Part shown: positions 7,645-14,371 of the stretch, piece by piece | Layout of the letters: each line of letters begins with the position of its first letter | How positions within the stretch are numbered: the stretch's first letter is position 1 | NCBI GenBank assembly: GCA_029975165.1 | Contig: JARKPR010000068.1 | Span: forward strand, 1-64,000 | Direction: 5' to 3' | Length of the DNA stretch: 64,000 nucleotides | Source of the DNA: Selenomonadales bacterium | GTDB taxonomy: Bacteria > Bacillota > Negativicutes > Sporomusales > UBA7701 | Translations under genes and position numbers: made by a program | The notes under the pieces: model-generated | The model's input: the letters and a program-made list of their open reading frames with translations, nothing else | Told to the model about the DNA's origin: nothing | The model's database searches: none

Positions 7645-7721
7645 TGGCGACCCCGGCAGGATTCGAACCTGCGACCTTTTGATTCGTAGTCAAACGCTCT
7701 ATCCAGCTGAGCTACGGAGTC
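7645..7721 (-). tRNA. tRNA-Arg (anticodon ACG)
   Basis: 77 nt with encoded CCA. The acceptor GACTCCG pairs with CGGGGTC, discriminator G. The anticodon stem-loop TTTGA-CTACGAA-TCAAA gives ACG. It is a monocistronic unit between its own promoter and terminator. Confidence 0.95.
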
Positions 7722-7755
7722 ATATCCGGACACCCGTCGCGGTGTCCACTTGTAT

Positions 7756-7784
7756 ATTATATATGCCCGGCCAGTCCGTGTCAA
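7756..7784 (-). promoter_or_regulatory. Consensus sigma-A promoter of tRNA-Arg
   Basis: Minus strand TTGACA (7784-7779), 17 bp, TATAAT (7761-7756): a perfect match to consensus. Confidence 0.92.
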
Positions 7785-7904
7785 CCATGCAAATGCTGGC
7801 AGGACGAACTTACCTCCCGTCCCAGGCGCGGCGGCGATACGCCGGCCGTTCGCGTCTGGCCGGCAAAACGCTCCCGTTCGCCCCGGGAAATTGCGACGGC
7901 CGCC

Positions 7905-9542
7905 TTATCCGCCGGCGGCCAGATATCTGTCCATCCCGAACTTCACGAAAAACGTCGTCCCCTCCTTGCCGGAAGTGAACTCTAGCCTCGCCCCGTGCCG
8001 ATAGGCGATCCGGTAGCACACCGGCAGCCCCAGCCCGGTTCCGTTGTCCTTCGTCGTCACGAACGGCGTACCGATCCTCCCGGCGATCGCCGCTGGGATG
8101 CCGCCGCCCGTATCCCGCACCGCAAGCACCACTCCCTCCCCGTCCTCGAAGGTCGCCACCGTCACCAGTCCGCCGACCGGCGCCGCCTCCAGCCCGTTGC
8201 GCACCAGATTTCCCACCAGTTGGCGCAGCTCCTTGCCATCGAACGCCACCGCCGGCACCGGCTCCGTCCGCAGCTCCACCGCGCACCCCATCCGCCGGGC
8301 GTCCGCCTGCAGCAGCGGCAGCATCGCCGCCAGGCATGCGTTCAGGTCGCCCCGCCGGAGGTCGGTCGCCTTGTTCTGAGCCAGCGCCAGGTACTCCGTG
8401 ATAATGCCGTTCGCCCGGTCGAGCTCGCCGATCATCGTCGCCAACTGGCTGCTGTACTCGCCAAACCTGTCCTTTCTCTGAAACAACTGCAGATAGCCGC
8501 GCACCGTCGTCAGAGGGTTGCGGACCTCGTGGCCGATGCCGGCCGCCATCTCGCCCACCAAGTTCAGCCGGTCGAGCCGCGCCAGCTCCGCGGCCAGCTT
8601 CTTCTCCGCCGTTATATCGTGGCCGATGCCCACCATGCCCACCGGGCGCCCGGCCACGTCGCGGTGCAGCGTCCAGTAGCACTTCACCACCTTCTGCGTG
8701 CCGTCCTTGCACCGTTCCTTCAGTTCCCCCTCCCAGTGGCCGGTGGCATTCAGCTTCCGCGCGATATCGGCCTGCGGCTCCGGAAACTCCGTCGCCAGCA
8801 GTTCGGCCTCCTTGCGGCCCATTGCCTCCTCCCGGCTCCACCCGTAGCCCTTCTCCGCCCCGCGGTTCCAATAAGTGATCGTACCGTCAATACCGCACAT
8901 CATGATATATTCGTCGGCCATATCCATGACCCTCGCCTGCTCCCTCGCCCTCTCCGCCGCCGCCAGCCACGTCATCTGGTCGTTGGCGCGGAAAAAGATC
9001 TGGAAACTGACATAGATGGCGATCGGCGCCAGCGCCATGTAAGGCAAGACAACCCTCGCCACGGCCGCGGGCGTGCCCGCCTGCCAGGGCGGGGCCAGGG
9101 GGATGATCGCCAGCGCCAGGGTCGGCAGACCGAAAATCAGGCCCAGCCAGAACCACGGCGTCCACGCCGCCATATCCGGGTGCCGGCCGCGCAGCCAGCA
9201 GCCGATATACGCGAACACGAACGCCATCACGACGCCGCCCGCCGCGCCGTCGCCGCCCACCGCCAACCGGTACACCGCGCACACCGCCGCCGCTATGAGC
9301 GCCGCCGCCGGGCCGCCGGAAAAGCCGCCCAGCATGAGAGGAACGATGCGGAAATCCATAAACCGGCCGGGAGCGACGCATATCTTGTCCTGCATCGTCA
9401 GCACCGCCGCCAGACCGAACAGCAATCCCCATGCCGGCGGCCGCCACCTGGCGGGCAACAGCAGCGCCATCACCCATCCCAGACTGACCACAACGACCAC
9501 CAGCAGGGAATTGCCGAACAACGGGATAAAAAAATCCTCCAA
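7905..9542 (-). CDS. LytS-type membrane sensor histidine kinase with PAS domain
   Basis: Up to 545 residues. Residues 1-185 hold five or six membrane helices of the 5TM-5TMR_LYT type (PLMLGGFSGGPAAALIAAAV). A PAS domain covers about 205-310 (CGIDGTITYWNRGAEKGYGW). The HisKA motif GIGHEVRNPLTTVRGY has the phospho-acceptor His at about 338. The ATPase domain has N (LVRNGLEAA), G1 (VRDTGGGI) and G2 (GTGLGLPV) boxes. The start is unclear: TTG 9542 overlaps the only GGAGG, and no good start lies at ideal spacing behind it. No response regulator gene is adjacent, but lrgAB lies upstream on the same strand. Confidence 0.9.
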   Translation of the reverse strand: MEDFFIPLFGNSLLVVVVVSLGWVMALLLPARWRPPAWGLLFGLAAVLTMQDKICVAPGRFMDFRIVPLMLGGFSGGPAAALIAAAVCAVYRLAVGGDGAAGGVVMAFVFAYIGCWLRGRHPDMAAWTPWFWLGLIFGLPTLALAIIPLAPPWQAGTPAAVARVVLPYMALAPIAIYVSFQIFFRANDQMTWLAAAERAREQARVMDMADEYIMMCGIDGTITYWNRGAEKGYGWSREEAMGRKEAELLATEFPEPQADIARKLNATGHWEGELKERCKDGTQKVVKCYWTLHRDVAGRPVGMVGIGHDITAEKKLAAELARLDRLNLVGEMAAGIGHEVRNPLTTVRGYLQLFQRKDRFGEYSSQLATMIGELDRANGIITEYLALAQNKATDLRRGDLNACLAAMLPLLQADARRMGCAVELRTEPVPAVAFDGKELRQLVGNLVRNGLEAAPVGGLVTVATFEDGEGVVLAVRDTGGGIPAAIAGRIGTPFVTTKDNGTGLGLPVCYRIAYRHGARLEFTSGKEGTTFFVKFGMDRYLAAGG

Positions 9543-9729
9543 AACACCACACCCATAAAACTCAATAAGCAGCCGGGATATCCACGCGACATTTTTTTGA
9601 CGTTCGCCAGAAACTATCCAATTCCTGCTAAATTCTCCATTAACTTTGTAAATTTTACATATTTTGGTCGTCTTTCCTTCGCCCGCCTGTCCCCCCGCCC
9701 GTCAAAACCAGTCCCGGAGGCATAAGCAC

Positions 9730-9871
9730 AAAAACGGCGCCGCAGACTATTATGCCGCATAGATGCAAAACCCCGGCGCGTGTAAACCCGGAAAACGAAA
9801 ACGCCTTCTCCCTCTCGGGAAAAAGACGCCTTTGCCAACTCTAGCGGCAACCCTGATAATCTTATACACGC
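9730..9871 (-). ncRNA. Candidate structured leader RNA ending in a terminator
   Basis: Directly behind a good promoter, the minus-strand transcript can close a 7-bp stem, GCGTGTA (9871-9865) with TACACGC (9784-9778). It encloses two hairpins, one being TTGCC...GGCAA. The 3' side of this stem overlaps by two bases a second stem, GCGCCG (9779-9774) with CGGCGC (9742-9737), followed by TTTTTGTG. This aptamer-plus-terminator layout resembles a riboswitch or small RNA. I could not match it to a known class. The next gene downstream is the LytS-like kinase, 190 bp away. Confidence 0.45.
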
Positions 9872-9900
9872 ATTATAGCGAAAACAGCCCGGGTTGACAA
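9872..9900 (-). promoter_or_regulatory. Sigma-A promoter of the leader RNA / kinase
   Basis: Minus strand TTGTCA (9900-9895), 17 bp, TATAAT (9877-9872). Confidence 0.8.
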
Positions 9901-9945
9901 ACTAACTCCAATCCTCGTCGCCCCGGCCCCGCACGCCCCCGCCTC

Positions 9946-10632
9946 CTACACGAACAACGGTATCAAAAGCGGCGCGATAAGCGCCGTGAACACCCCGGCC
10001 AACCCCATCGCCATACCGGCCATCGCCCCCTGCTGCTCCCCCTCGGTCAGCGCCATCGCCGTGCCCTGGCCGTGGAACATCGTGCCCATCGCCAGCCCGC
10101 GGGCCACCGGGTCCCTTATCCCCAGACGCGTCAGCGCCGACAGCCCGCAAAGCGCGCCGAACGTCGCCGTCGCCACGCAAAAAGCCGCCGTCAGCGCCGG
10201 ATCGCCCCCCATCATCTCGGCCACCGGCGCGGCGAACGGAATAGTCGCCCCCTTGGGCGCCAACGACACCACCACCACCTTGGTCAGTCCCCCCAGCCTG
10301 GCGATAACCATCGCCGTCGCCATCGACGCAGCCGTGGCCAGCCCCACGCCCGTCATGATCGCCCACCTGTATTGCCTGATCAAGTGGCGGTTCTTATAAA
10401 GCGGCACCGCCAGGGCCACCGTCGCCGGGCCGAGCAAATACGTCATAATCGCCGCCCCCGGCTTATAATCCTCGTACGGCACCCCGCAAAACAGCAGCAC
10501 CGCGATTACCGCCGCCGCGCCCAAAAACACCACATTCAGCAGCGGACTGCGGTACTTCATATGCAGTCGCCGGAAAAAAACATAACTGGCCACCGTAAAC
10601 GCGATAAAAAATACCGTAATCAACTGTTGCAC
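9946..10632 (-). CDS. lrgB: LrgB/CidB family membrane protein
   Basis: 228 residues, highly hydrophobic, with the conserved LrgB blocks ALAVPLYKNR (about 74-83), LAPKGATIPFAAPVAEMMGG (about 123-142) and the signature GTMFHGQGTAMAL (about 183-195). LrgAB/CidAB proteins are linked to murein hydrolase control, and in some bacteria to pyruvate or other organic acid export; the role here is inferred. It overlaps lrgA by 13 bp, implying translational coupling. A LytS-like sensor, the usual regulator of lrgAB, lies just downstream. Confidence 0.9.
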   Translation of the reverse strand: MQQLITVFFIAFTVASYVFFRRLHMKYRSPLLNVVFLGAAAVIAVLLFCGVPYEDYKPGAAIMTYLLGPATVALAVPLYKNRHLIRQYRWAIMTGVGLATAASMATAMVIARLGGLTKVVVVSLAPKGATIPFAAPVAEMMGGDPALTAAFCVATATFGALCGLSALTRLGIRDPVARGLAMGTMFHGQGTAMALTEGEQQGAMAGMAMGLAGVFTALIAPLLIPLFV

Positions 10633-10991
10633 CCTTTATCCCTCCTGGCCGAATACTGGGCGAGAAAACCGACAAGCCAAAGCGGCACGACCGAACTGAT
10701 CACCACCGCCGCCGCCAGCACCAGCCCCTCCTCGTAAAACAACCGTCCCCAGTTCATCAGCCCGACCGCGAGCGGGATGAAAAAAAACAGCATATGCTTC
10801 AGCAAAAAATCGGCCGCCTCCTGAACATACTCCAGCTTGACCACCCCCAGGCAAAGCAGGCCAAACAGCAACACCATCCCGAACACATTGCCGGGGACGG
10901 GCAGCCCGCTCAGCAGGGCGGCCTGATTCCCCAGCCAGGACACCGCGCACAGCAAAATGAGCTGGGCGGCAAACTTCAGCGCTTTACTCAT
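10620..10991 (-). CDS. lrgA: LrgA/CidA holin-like membrane protein
   Basis: 123 residues from ATG 10991 (GGGAGGGGGGAGAAGGG upstream); an open frame extends further upstream but without a ribosome site. Four membrane helices contain the family blocks LPVPGNVFGMVLLFGLL and FFIPLAVGLMNW. It works with LrgB in the membrane. A sigma-A-like -35 (TTGACA near 11108-11113) and a leader hairpin at 11036-11059 precede it, suggesting regulation of the lrgAB transcript. Confidence 0.9.
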   Translation of the reverse strand: MSKALKFAAQLILLCAVSWLGNQAALLSGLPVPGNVFGMVLLFGLLCLGVVKLEYVQEAADFLLKHMLFFFIPLAVGLMNWGRLFYEEGLVLAAAVVISSVVPLWLVGFLAQYSARRDKGCNS

Positions 10992-11035
10992 CCCTTCTCC
11001 CCCCTCCCGGTACATCCCGCGCAATGCGCAAGGAA

Positions 11036-11059
11036 GCCCCGCAACCTCGATTGCAGGGC
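11036..11059 (-). promoter_or_regulatory. Leader hairpin upstream of lrgA
   Basis: GCCCTGCAA (11059-11051) pairs with TTGCGGGGC (11044-11036), one G-T pair, 6-nt loop, followed by TTCCTT. It lies between a probable promoter and the lrgA ribosome site and could be a weak attenuator. Confidence 0.35.
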
Positions 11060-11187
11060 TCCACCAAAAAACACAATCGCTCTTTATAATATCCACCCTA
11101 TTCCGCCATTTGTCAATACAATGCGCAGAAGTGCCTTCGGCCGCCTTCCGCGCCCCCCTTCGGGTTCGCCTCCCGCAAAAACCCGCC

Positions 11188-11382
11188 CTAAATGATCGCC
11201 GTCACCGTTTTCCCCTTCCGCATCGTCTCGACCCGCTCCCGCAGCCCCTCACGAAACTGCCTCGCCTTCACCAGCGCCTCTTCGCGCGAAGCGGCGATCA
11301 CCAGCACCGCCTCCTGCCAGTCCGGCTGCTGCCCGCGGTACTTCGCCAAGCTTCCGTTGCGGACATACCAATACGACAACAC
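11188..11382 (-). CDS. Small protein of unknown function, paired with an XRE regulator
   Basis: 64 residues from GTG 11382 with GGGGGG 10 nt upstream. It has an aromatic N-terminus (SYWYVRNGSLAKYRGQ) then a helical, charged segment (AASREEALVKARQFREGLRERV). No signal peptide or cysteine. It begins 4 bp after the stop of the XRE gene at 11387-11596, so the two are co-transcribed. The family is not recognised. A regulator-plus-small-protein pair could be a toxin/antitoxin-like module, but nothing in the sequence shows this. Confidence 0.55.
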   Translation of the reverse strand: MLSYWYVRNGSLAKYRGQQPDWQEAVLVIAASREEALVKARQFREGLRERVETMRKGKTVTAII

Positions 11383-11386
11383 CCTG

Positions 11387-11596
11387 CTATTCCCCCCTTC
11401 CCGGTTGGTCGCGCAACAGCACGGTTATACTTACGCCGAGAGCGGCGGCGATCTTCTCCAGAAGCGCAAGTGAAGGAACCCTGTGGCCGTTCTCCAGCGC
11501 AGACAAATATTCCCGCGTAATACCCGCCAAAGACGCCAAATCCTGCTGCGCCAGCCTTTTTTCTCTCCGGACCCGCTTGATATCGATTCGCGGCAT
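11387..11596 (-). CDS. XRE-family helix-turn-helix regulator (minimal)
   Basis: 69 residues that are almost entirely one HTH_3 domain: RVRREKRLAQQDLASLAG, ITREYLSALENGHRVPSL and LLEKIAAALGVSI, then a short tail. It starts at ATG 11596 after GCAGAGGTGATAAC. The 150-bp region between it and the divergent XRE gene at 11787 contains direct repeats around 11642-11660 (two ATGCAA steps) that might be an operator. Probably a DNA-binding repressor; the target is unknown. Confidence 0.85.
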   Translation of the reverse strand: MPRIDIKRVRREKRLAQQDLASLAGITREYLSALENGHRVPSLALLEKIAAALGVSITVLLRDQPGRGE

Positions 11597-11786
11597 GGCG
11601 TTATCACCTCTGCTTGCCCCTATTGTAATCCAATAAATTACTTAATGCAACATCAATGCAATCTATTGAATTATAATTATTTCCATTTATGGCAATCGTG
11701 CGCTAATTATCGCCGCATATCTTGACCCTGCTAACTATTTGCAATATGATATTTGTAAACTATCAGATGACAAAAGAGGCACGCCC

Positions 11787-12092
11787 ATGGACATAGGTTC
11801 GCGGATCAGAGAAGTCCGGAAGCTGAAAAAAGTCAAACTGGTTGACTTGGCCCGGTCAGCCGATATTTCGCGGGTTTACCTCAGCGACATCGAGCGCAAC
11901 AAAAAAATTCCCCCCATCCAAACGCTCGACCGCATCTGCCAAGCCCTGGAAATTACCCTCGGCGACTTCTTCGCCGGCGACCGGCCGGAGCTCGCCCCCG
12001 ACCTCCGCCGCCTGCTCGAAACCGCCCAAAAGCTCACCCCCGAACAAAGAGAACACCTGCAAAAACTCTTCGACACTATCGTCAAAGACTAA
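11787..12092 (+). CDS. XRE-family transcriptional regulator
   Basis: 101 residues from ATG 11787 (AGAGG 8 nt upstream). Residues 4-60 are an HTH_3 domain (IGSRIREVRKLKKVKLVDLA, SRVYLSDIERNKKIPPI). It continues into a distinctive tail, GDFFAGDRPELAPDLRRLL then KLTPEQREHLQKL. The same tail follows a different HTH sequence in the gene at 22371-22676, so the two are paralogues with divergent DNA-binding halves. A strong terminator follows. The role is unknown; the tail may mediate dimerisation. Confidence 0.85.
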   Translation: MDIGSRIREVRKLKKVKLVDLARSADISRVYLSDIERNKKIPPIQTLDRICQALEITLGDFFAGDRPELAPDLRRLLETAQKLTPEQREHLQKLFDTIVKD

Positions 12093-12098
12093 CGCCAC

Positions 12099-12121
12099 AG
12101 CCCCCCGGATTCCGGGGGGCT
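12099..12121 (+). terminator. Intrinsic terminator of the XRE gene
   Basis: AGCCCCCCGG / CCGGGGGGCT perfect stem, 3-nt loop, then GCTCTTTCT. Confidence 0.8.
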
Positions 12122-12142
12122 GCTCTTTCTCGTGAATATAAA

Positions 12143-12211
12143 ATCTCCTGCCGTAGTTATCCTACCAATAGGAGGCTTTTTTGCTCAATATCCGTTTTCT
12201 GCGGGTCCAGT
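12143..12211 (-). mobile_element. Solo left-end remnant of the same IS3-type element
   Basis: This stretch aligns over about 68 bp with 217-283, sharing CGTAGTTATCCTAC, AGGAGG, TTTTTGCTCAAT and the terminal GGTCCAGT/GGTTCAGT. It has about ten substitutions and one small indel. No transposase sequence accompanies it, so it is a scar left by an old insertion or deletion. Confidence 0.65.
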
Positions 12212-12226
12212 ACAAGCACGCAAAAA

Positions 12227-12388
12227 TTAATAAACACCCCGGGCCTTTTGAGGGTTCTTTTTCGGGTTGTCGCGGTTAAACTTCTCGATCAACTCATCGA
12301 GCCTTTTCGTTTTCTCATCCGTCGCGACGGCTCCGTCACCAGACTCGTTTTGTTCCTCCGGTGTCCGGAGCGGCTTCTCATCTTTCAT
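12227..12388 (-). CDS. Small, highly charged protein downstream of rpoZ
   Basis: 53 residues from ATG 12388, preceded by GGGAGGA at ideal spacing. The protein is Lys/Glu/Asp-rich (MKDEKPLRTPEEQNESGDG, then KTKRLDELIEKFNRDNPKKN), has no hydrophobic segment, and is probably disordered with one helix. It lies 18 bp after the rpoZ stop on the same strand and is probably in the same operon. No family is recognised. Confidence 0.6.
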   Translation of the reverse strand: MKDEKPLRTPEEQNESGDGAVATDEKTKRLDELIEKFNRDNPKKNPQKARGVY

Positions 12389-12406
12389 TTTATTCCTCCC
12401 CTGCAC

Positions 12407-12613
12407 TCACTTGATGCCGGTCTTCGTCCGCTGATAAATAACTTTACTCTGAAGAATTTCTTCAAGGGCGATTGTCACCGCCTTATTCGAGCCGCTTTCG
12501 ATCATCGCGGAATCACCGTCGATGATTTCGCGGGCCCGCCTGGCGGCAAATACCGCCAGGGTGTACTTACTGTCCACTTTTTTCAGCAACTCGTCCATCG
12601 AGGGATTGATCAT
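12407..12613 (-). CDS. rpoZ: DNA-directed RNA polymerase omega subunit
   Basis: 68 residues. The omega signature is clear: [20 protein letters not shown], then AARRAREII and [12 protein letters not shown], matching the conserved N-terminal helix and the YxLVxxxAKRARxI / KPVTxALEEI blocks. Omega folds onto beta-prime to help polymerase assembly. ATG 12613 has AAGGAG 6 nt upstream. In many Firmicutes rpoZ follows gmk and remA; here it instead lies between two unidentified small genes. Confidence 0.9.
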   Translation of the reverse strand: MINPSMDELLKKVDSKYTLAVFAARRAREIIDGDSAMIESGSNKAVTIALEEILQSKVIYQRTKTGIK

Positions 12614-12627
12614 GCCATTCTCCTTCT

Positions 12628-12768
12628 CTACCTTGCCCGCTTCAGCCAGTTTGCCCGTCTCTCGTTCAAATTAGCCAGCTTGGTATGGTTTACCGCCGCC
12701 AGTTTCTTGCCGTACTTGGCTGCCAGCAGCGCCTCCACGTCCTCGCGGGCCAACAGATAGACCTTCAT
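12628..12768 (-). CDS. Small basic protein upstream of rpoZ
   Basis: 46 residues: [20 protein letters not shown] followed by [18 protein letters not shown] and a Lys/Arg-rich end. It starts at ATG 12768 (GGGAACGGG upstream, moderate ribosome site) and stops 14 bp before rpoZ. Its basic charge and helical pattern suggest a nucleic-acid or polymerase-associated protein, but this is only an inference from position. I do not recognise a family. Confidence 0.5.
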   Translation of the reverse strand: MKVYLLAREDVEALLAAKYGKKLAAVNHTKLANLNERRANWLKRAR

Positions 12769-12971
12769 CCCGTTCCCGGACTCTCCCACCGGTACCACCT
12801 CCGTCCCGCACCGGCAAAAGCCTCCGCCATCCGCGCGGGAAATTGCCTAATTTTTTTCGGCATTTTCCTATCTATATTTTACACTATTAAATCATCCTTC
12901 GCAACGCCGTTAACTCGGTTAAATATCACCGGCAAAAAGCCTAATAAAATTAAAAAACCAGCGGATTGCGC

Positions 12972-13000
12972 TTGACTCCCGGCCGGATTGAGGATATAGT
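12972..13000 (+). promoter_or_regulatory. Sigma-A promoter of the zinc-ribbon gene
   Basis: TTGACT (12972-12977), 17 bp, TATAGT (12995-13000). About 115 bp of untranslated leader follow before ATG 13118. The rest of 12840-12970 is AT-rich with no gene seen. Confidence 0.75.
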
Positions 13001-13117
13001 GTAAGAGCCCAGTCAATAGACCACGAAGAGTTTTCATTTGACCTTCTCAATGCGGGAAGCCCGATGAGCATTCTCCAGCCGCTATTTGGGTAAAACATTT
13101 GAGGAGGCTATTCCAAT

Positions 13118-13414
13118 ATGAACCAGGACAAAACCCTGACCTGCCGCGACTGCGGCGCCGACTTCGTTTTCACCGCCGCCGAGCAGGACTTCTTCGCCGA
13201 GAAAGGGTTCACCAACGAACCCGGCCGCTGCCCCGAATGTCGGGCGGCCCGCAAGCAGCAGAACAACGACCGTAGCGGCGGTTACCAGCAGCGCGAAATG
13301 TACGACGCGACCTGCGCCGCCTGCGGCGTGAAAACCCAAGTCCCCTTCCGTCCGAGCAACGACCGCCCCGTTTACTGCCGCGATTGCTTCCGACAGAACA
13401 ATAACCGCTACTAG
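13118..13414 (+). CDS. Double zinc-ribbon protein (CxxC-type)
   Basis: 98 residues with two four-cysteine zinc-ribbon units. The first is CRDCGADFVFTAAEQDFF...CPECRAAR and the second CAACGVKTQVPF...YCRDCF. The first unit is the widespread small bacterial domain with the FTAxEQxFFxEKGFxNEPxRCPxCR pattern, of unknown function; the second resembles its usual C-terminal companion. A Gln/Asn/Arg linker joins them. ATG 13118 is preceded by TGAGGAGGC. A monocistronic unit with its own promoter, long leader and terminator suggests stress or growth-phase control, which is inference. Confidence 0.88.
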   Translation: MNQDKTLTCRDCGADFVFTAAEQDFFAEKGFTNEPGRCPECRAARKQQNNDRSGGYQQREMYDATCAACGVKTQVPFRPSNDRPVYCRDCFRQNNNRY

Positions 13415-13421
13415 GAGCGCA

Positions 13422-13449
13422 AACTCCCTTGCCCGCAGGCAAGGGAGTT
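13422..13449 (+). terminator. Intrinsic terminator of the zinc-ribbon gene
   Basis: AACTCCCTTGCC / GGCAAGGGAGTT, 12-bp perfect stem with CGCA loop. Confidence 0.8.
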
Positions 13450-13555
13450 CATCTTGATGGCCCGTTACGCCGAAGCCCCCGCCGGCAGCTCGCCTGTGGC
13501 GGGGCACTTAGCCCCGAGCCCCGCAAAAAAGCCTCCCTTTGCAGCGCACGGCAAT

Positions 13556-13583
13556 TTGACTTTCCCCGCAAATATGTTATACT
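13556..13583 (+). promoter_or_regulatory. Sigma-A promoter of tRNA-Met
   Basis: TTGACT (13556-13561), 16 bp, TATACT (13578-13583), immediately before the tRNA. Confidence 0.8.
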
Positions 13584-13587
13584 TAGG

Positions 13588-13667
<80 letters not shown>

Positions 13668-13701
13668 AATGATATGAATTGTCAAAGGCTTTTAAGATTA
13701 T

Positions 13702-13731
13702 AAGGCCCCCGGCTTACGCGCCGGGGGCCTT
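13702..13731 (+). terminator. Intrinsic terminator of tRNA-fMet
   Basis: AAGGCCCCCGGC / GCCGGGGGCCTT, 12-bp perfect stem, then TTCC. Confidence 0.8.
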
Positions 13732-13739
13732 TTCCGCCC

Positions 13740-13895
13740 TTATTTTCTATGAATATAATACGACACCGTTATCCCGGCCCCGGCGGCGTTCCTGACGCTT
13801 TCCGCGCCCAGGAAGCCCTGGTTCGCAGCCGCCTTGACCGCTTCGTCCGCTATCGCGGCGTAGCCGTTGTCGCTCCCGGTCCGGGCATAATCCTG
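13740..13895 (-). pseudogene. Fragment of an unidentified coding region
   Basis: On the minus strand an open frame without any usable start reads NGYAAIADEAVKAAANQGFL and then GAESVRNAAGAGITVSYYIHRK before TAA at 13742-13740. An in-frame TGA lies at 13898-13896. The composition is protein-like (Ala/Gly-rich helix then a beta-strand), suggesting the surviving C-terminus of a gene. I do not recognise the parent family. Confidence 0.35.
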
Positions 13896-13980
13896 TCAAG
13901 CGCGCTTCAGCTGCGCTTGCAGGGTTTACTTCTTATCATCCCGAATTGCCCCTCTAAGTTATAATCGAAGAGGAGTAATC

Positions 13981-14310
13981 ATGGAAGTAATTAAATCACT
14001 GGCTTATTTCATTCTGGCCGGCTTATTCGAAATTGGCGGGGGCTATTTGATCTGGCTTTGGTTGCGTGAAGGGAAAAGTCTCTGGTACGGGGCTTTGGGC
14101 GCCTTCATTCTCGTCCTTTATGGCATAGTGCCTACATTGCAGCCGGCCAACTTCGGTCGCGTCTATGCCGCTTACGGCGGGATATTTATCGTTCTTTCCC
14201 TTCTATGGGGATGGAAAATAGATAATATCTTCCCCGACAGATTCGATATAATCGGTGGTCTGATAGCACTGGCCGGCGTCCTGATAATCATGTATTGGCC
14301 CAGAGGTTAA
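13981..14310 (+). CDS. UPF0060 (YnfA) family small membrane protein
   Basis: 109 residues with four membrane helices. The family signature is visible: [20 protein letters not shown] near the start, [22 protein letters not shown] in the middle and a closing hydrophobic helix. The fold resembles small multidrug-resistance exporters, but the function of UPF0060 is not established. ATG 13981 is preceded by GAGGAG. A bidirectional terminator separates it from the convergent deacetylase. Confidence 0.92.
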   Translation: MEVIKSLAYFILAGLFEIGGGYLIWLWLREGKSLWYGALGAFILVLYGIVPTLQPANFGRVYAAYGGIFIVLSLLWGWKIDNIFPDRFDIIGGLIALAGVLIIMYWPRG

Positions 14311-14336
14311 TATCCGTTCATCCAGTATAAAATACA

Positions 14337-14360
14337 AAGCCCCGACGCGCGTCGGGGCTT
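14337..14360. terminator. Bidirectional intrinsic terminator
   Basis: AAGCCCCGACGC / GCGTCGGGGCTT, 12-bp stem with no unpaired loop bases; serves the converging UPF0060 and deacetylase genes. Confidence 0.75.
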
Positions 14361-14371
14361 GCTTCATAGCC

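Noticed and set aside
9614-9850. A 78-codon minus-strand frame inside the leader RNA region
   Set aside because: No family resemblance, poor composition and it overlaps the structured leader and terminator.
11188-11596. Toxin-antitoxin module
   Set aside because: The small partner of the XRE protein shows no toxin-family motif, so only a regulator plus unknown protein can be supported.
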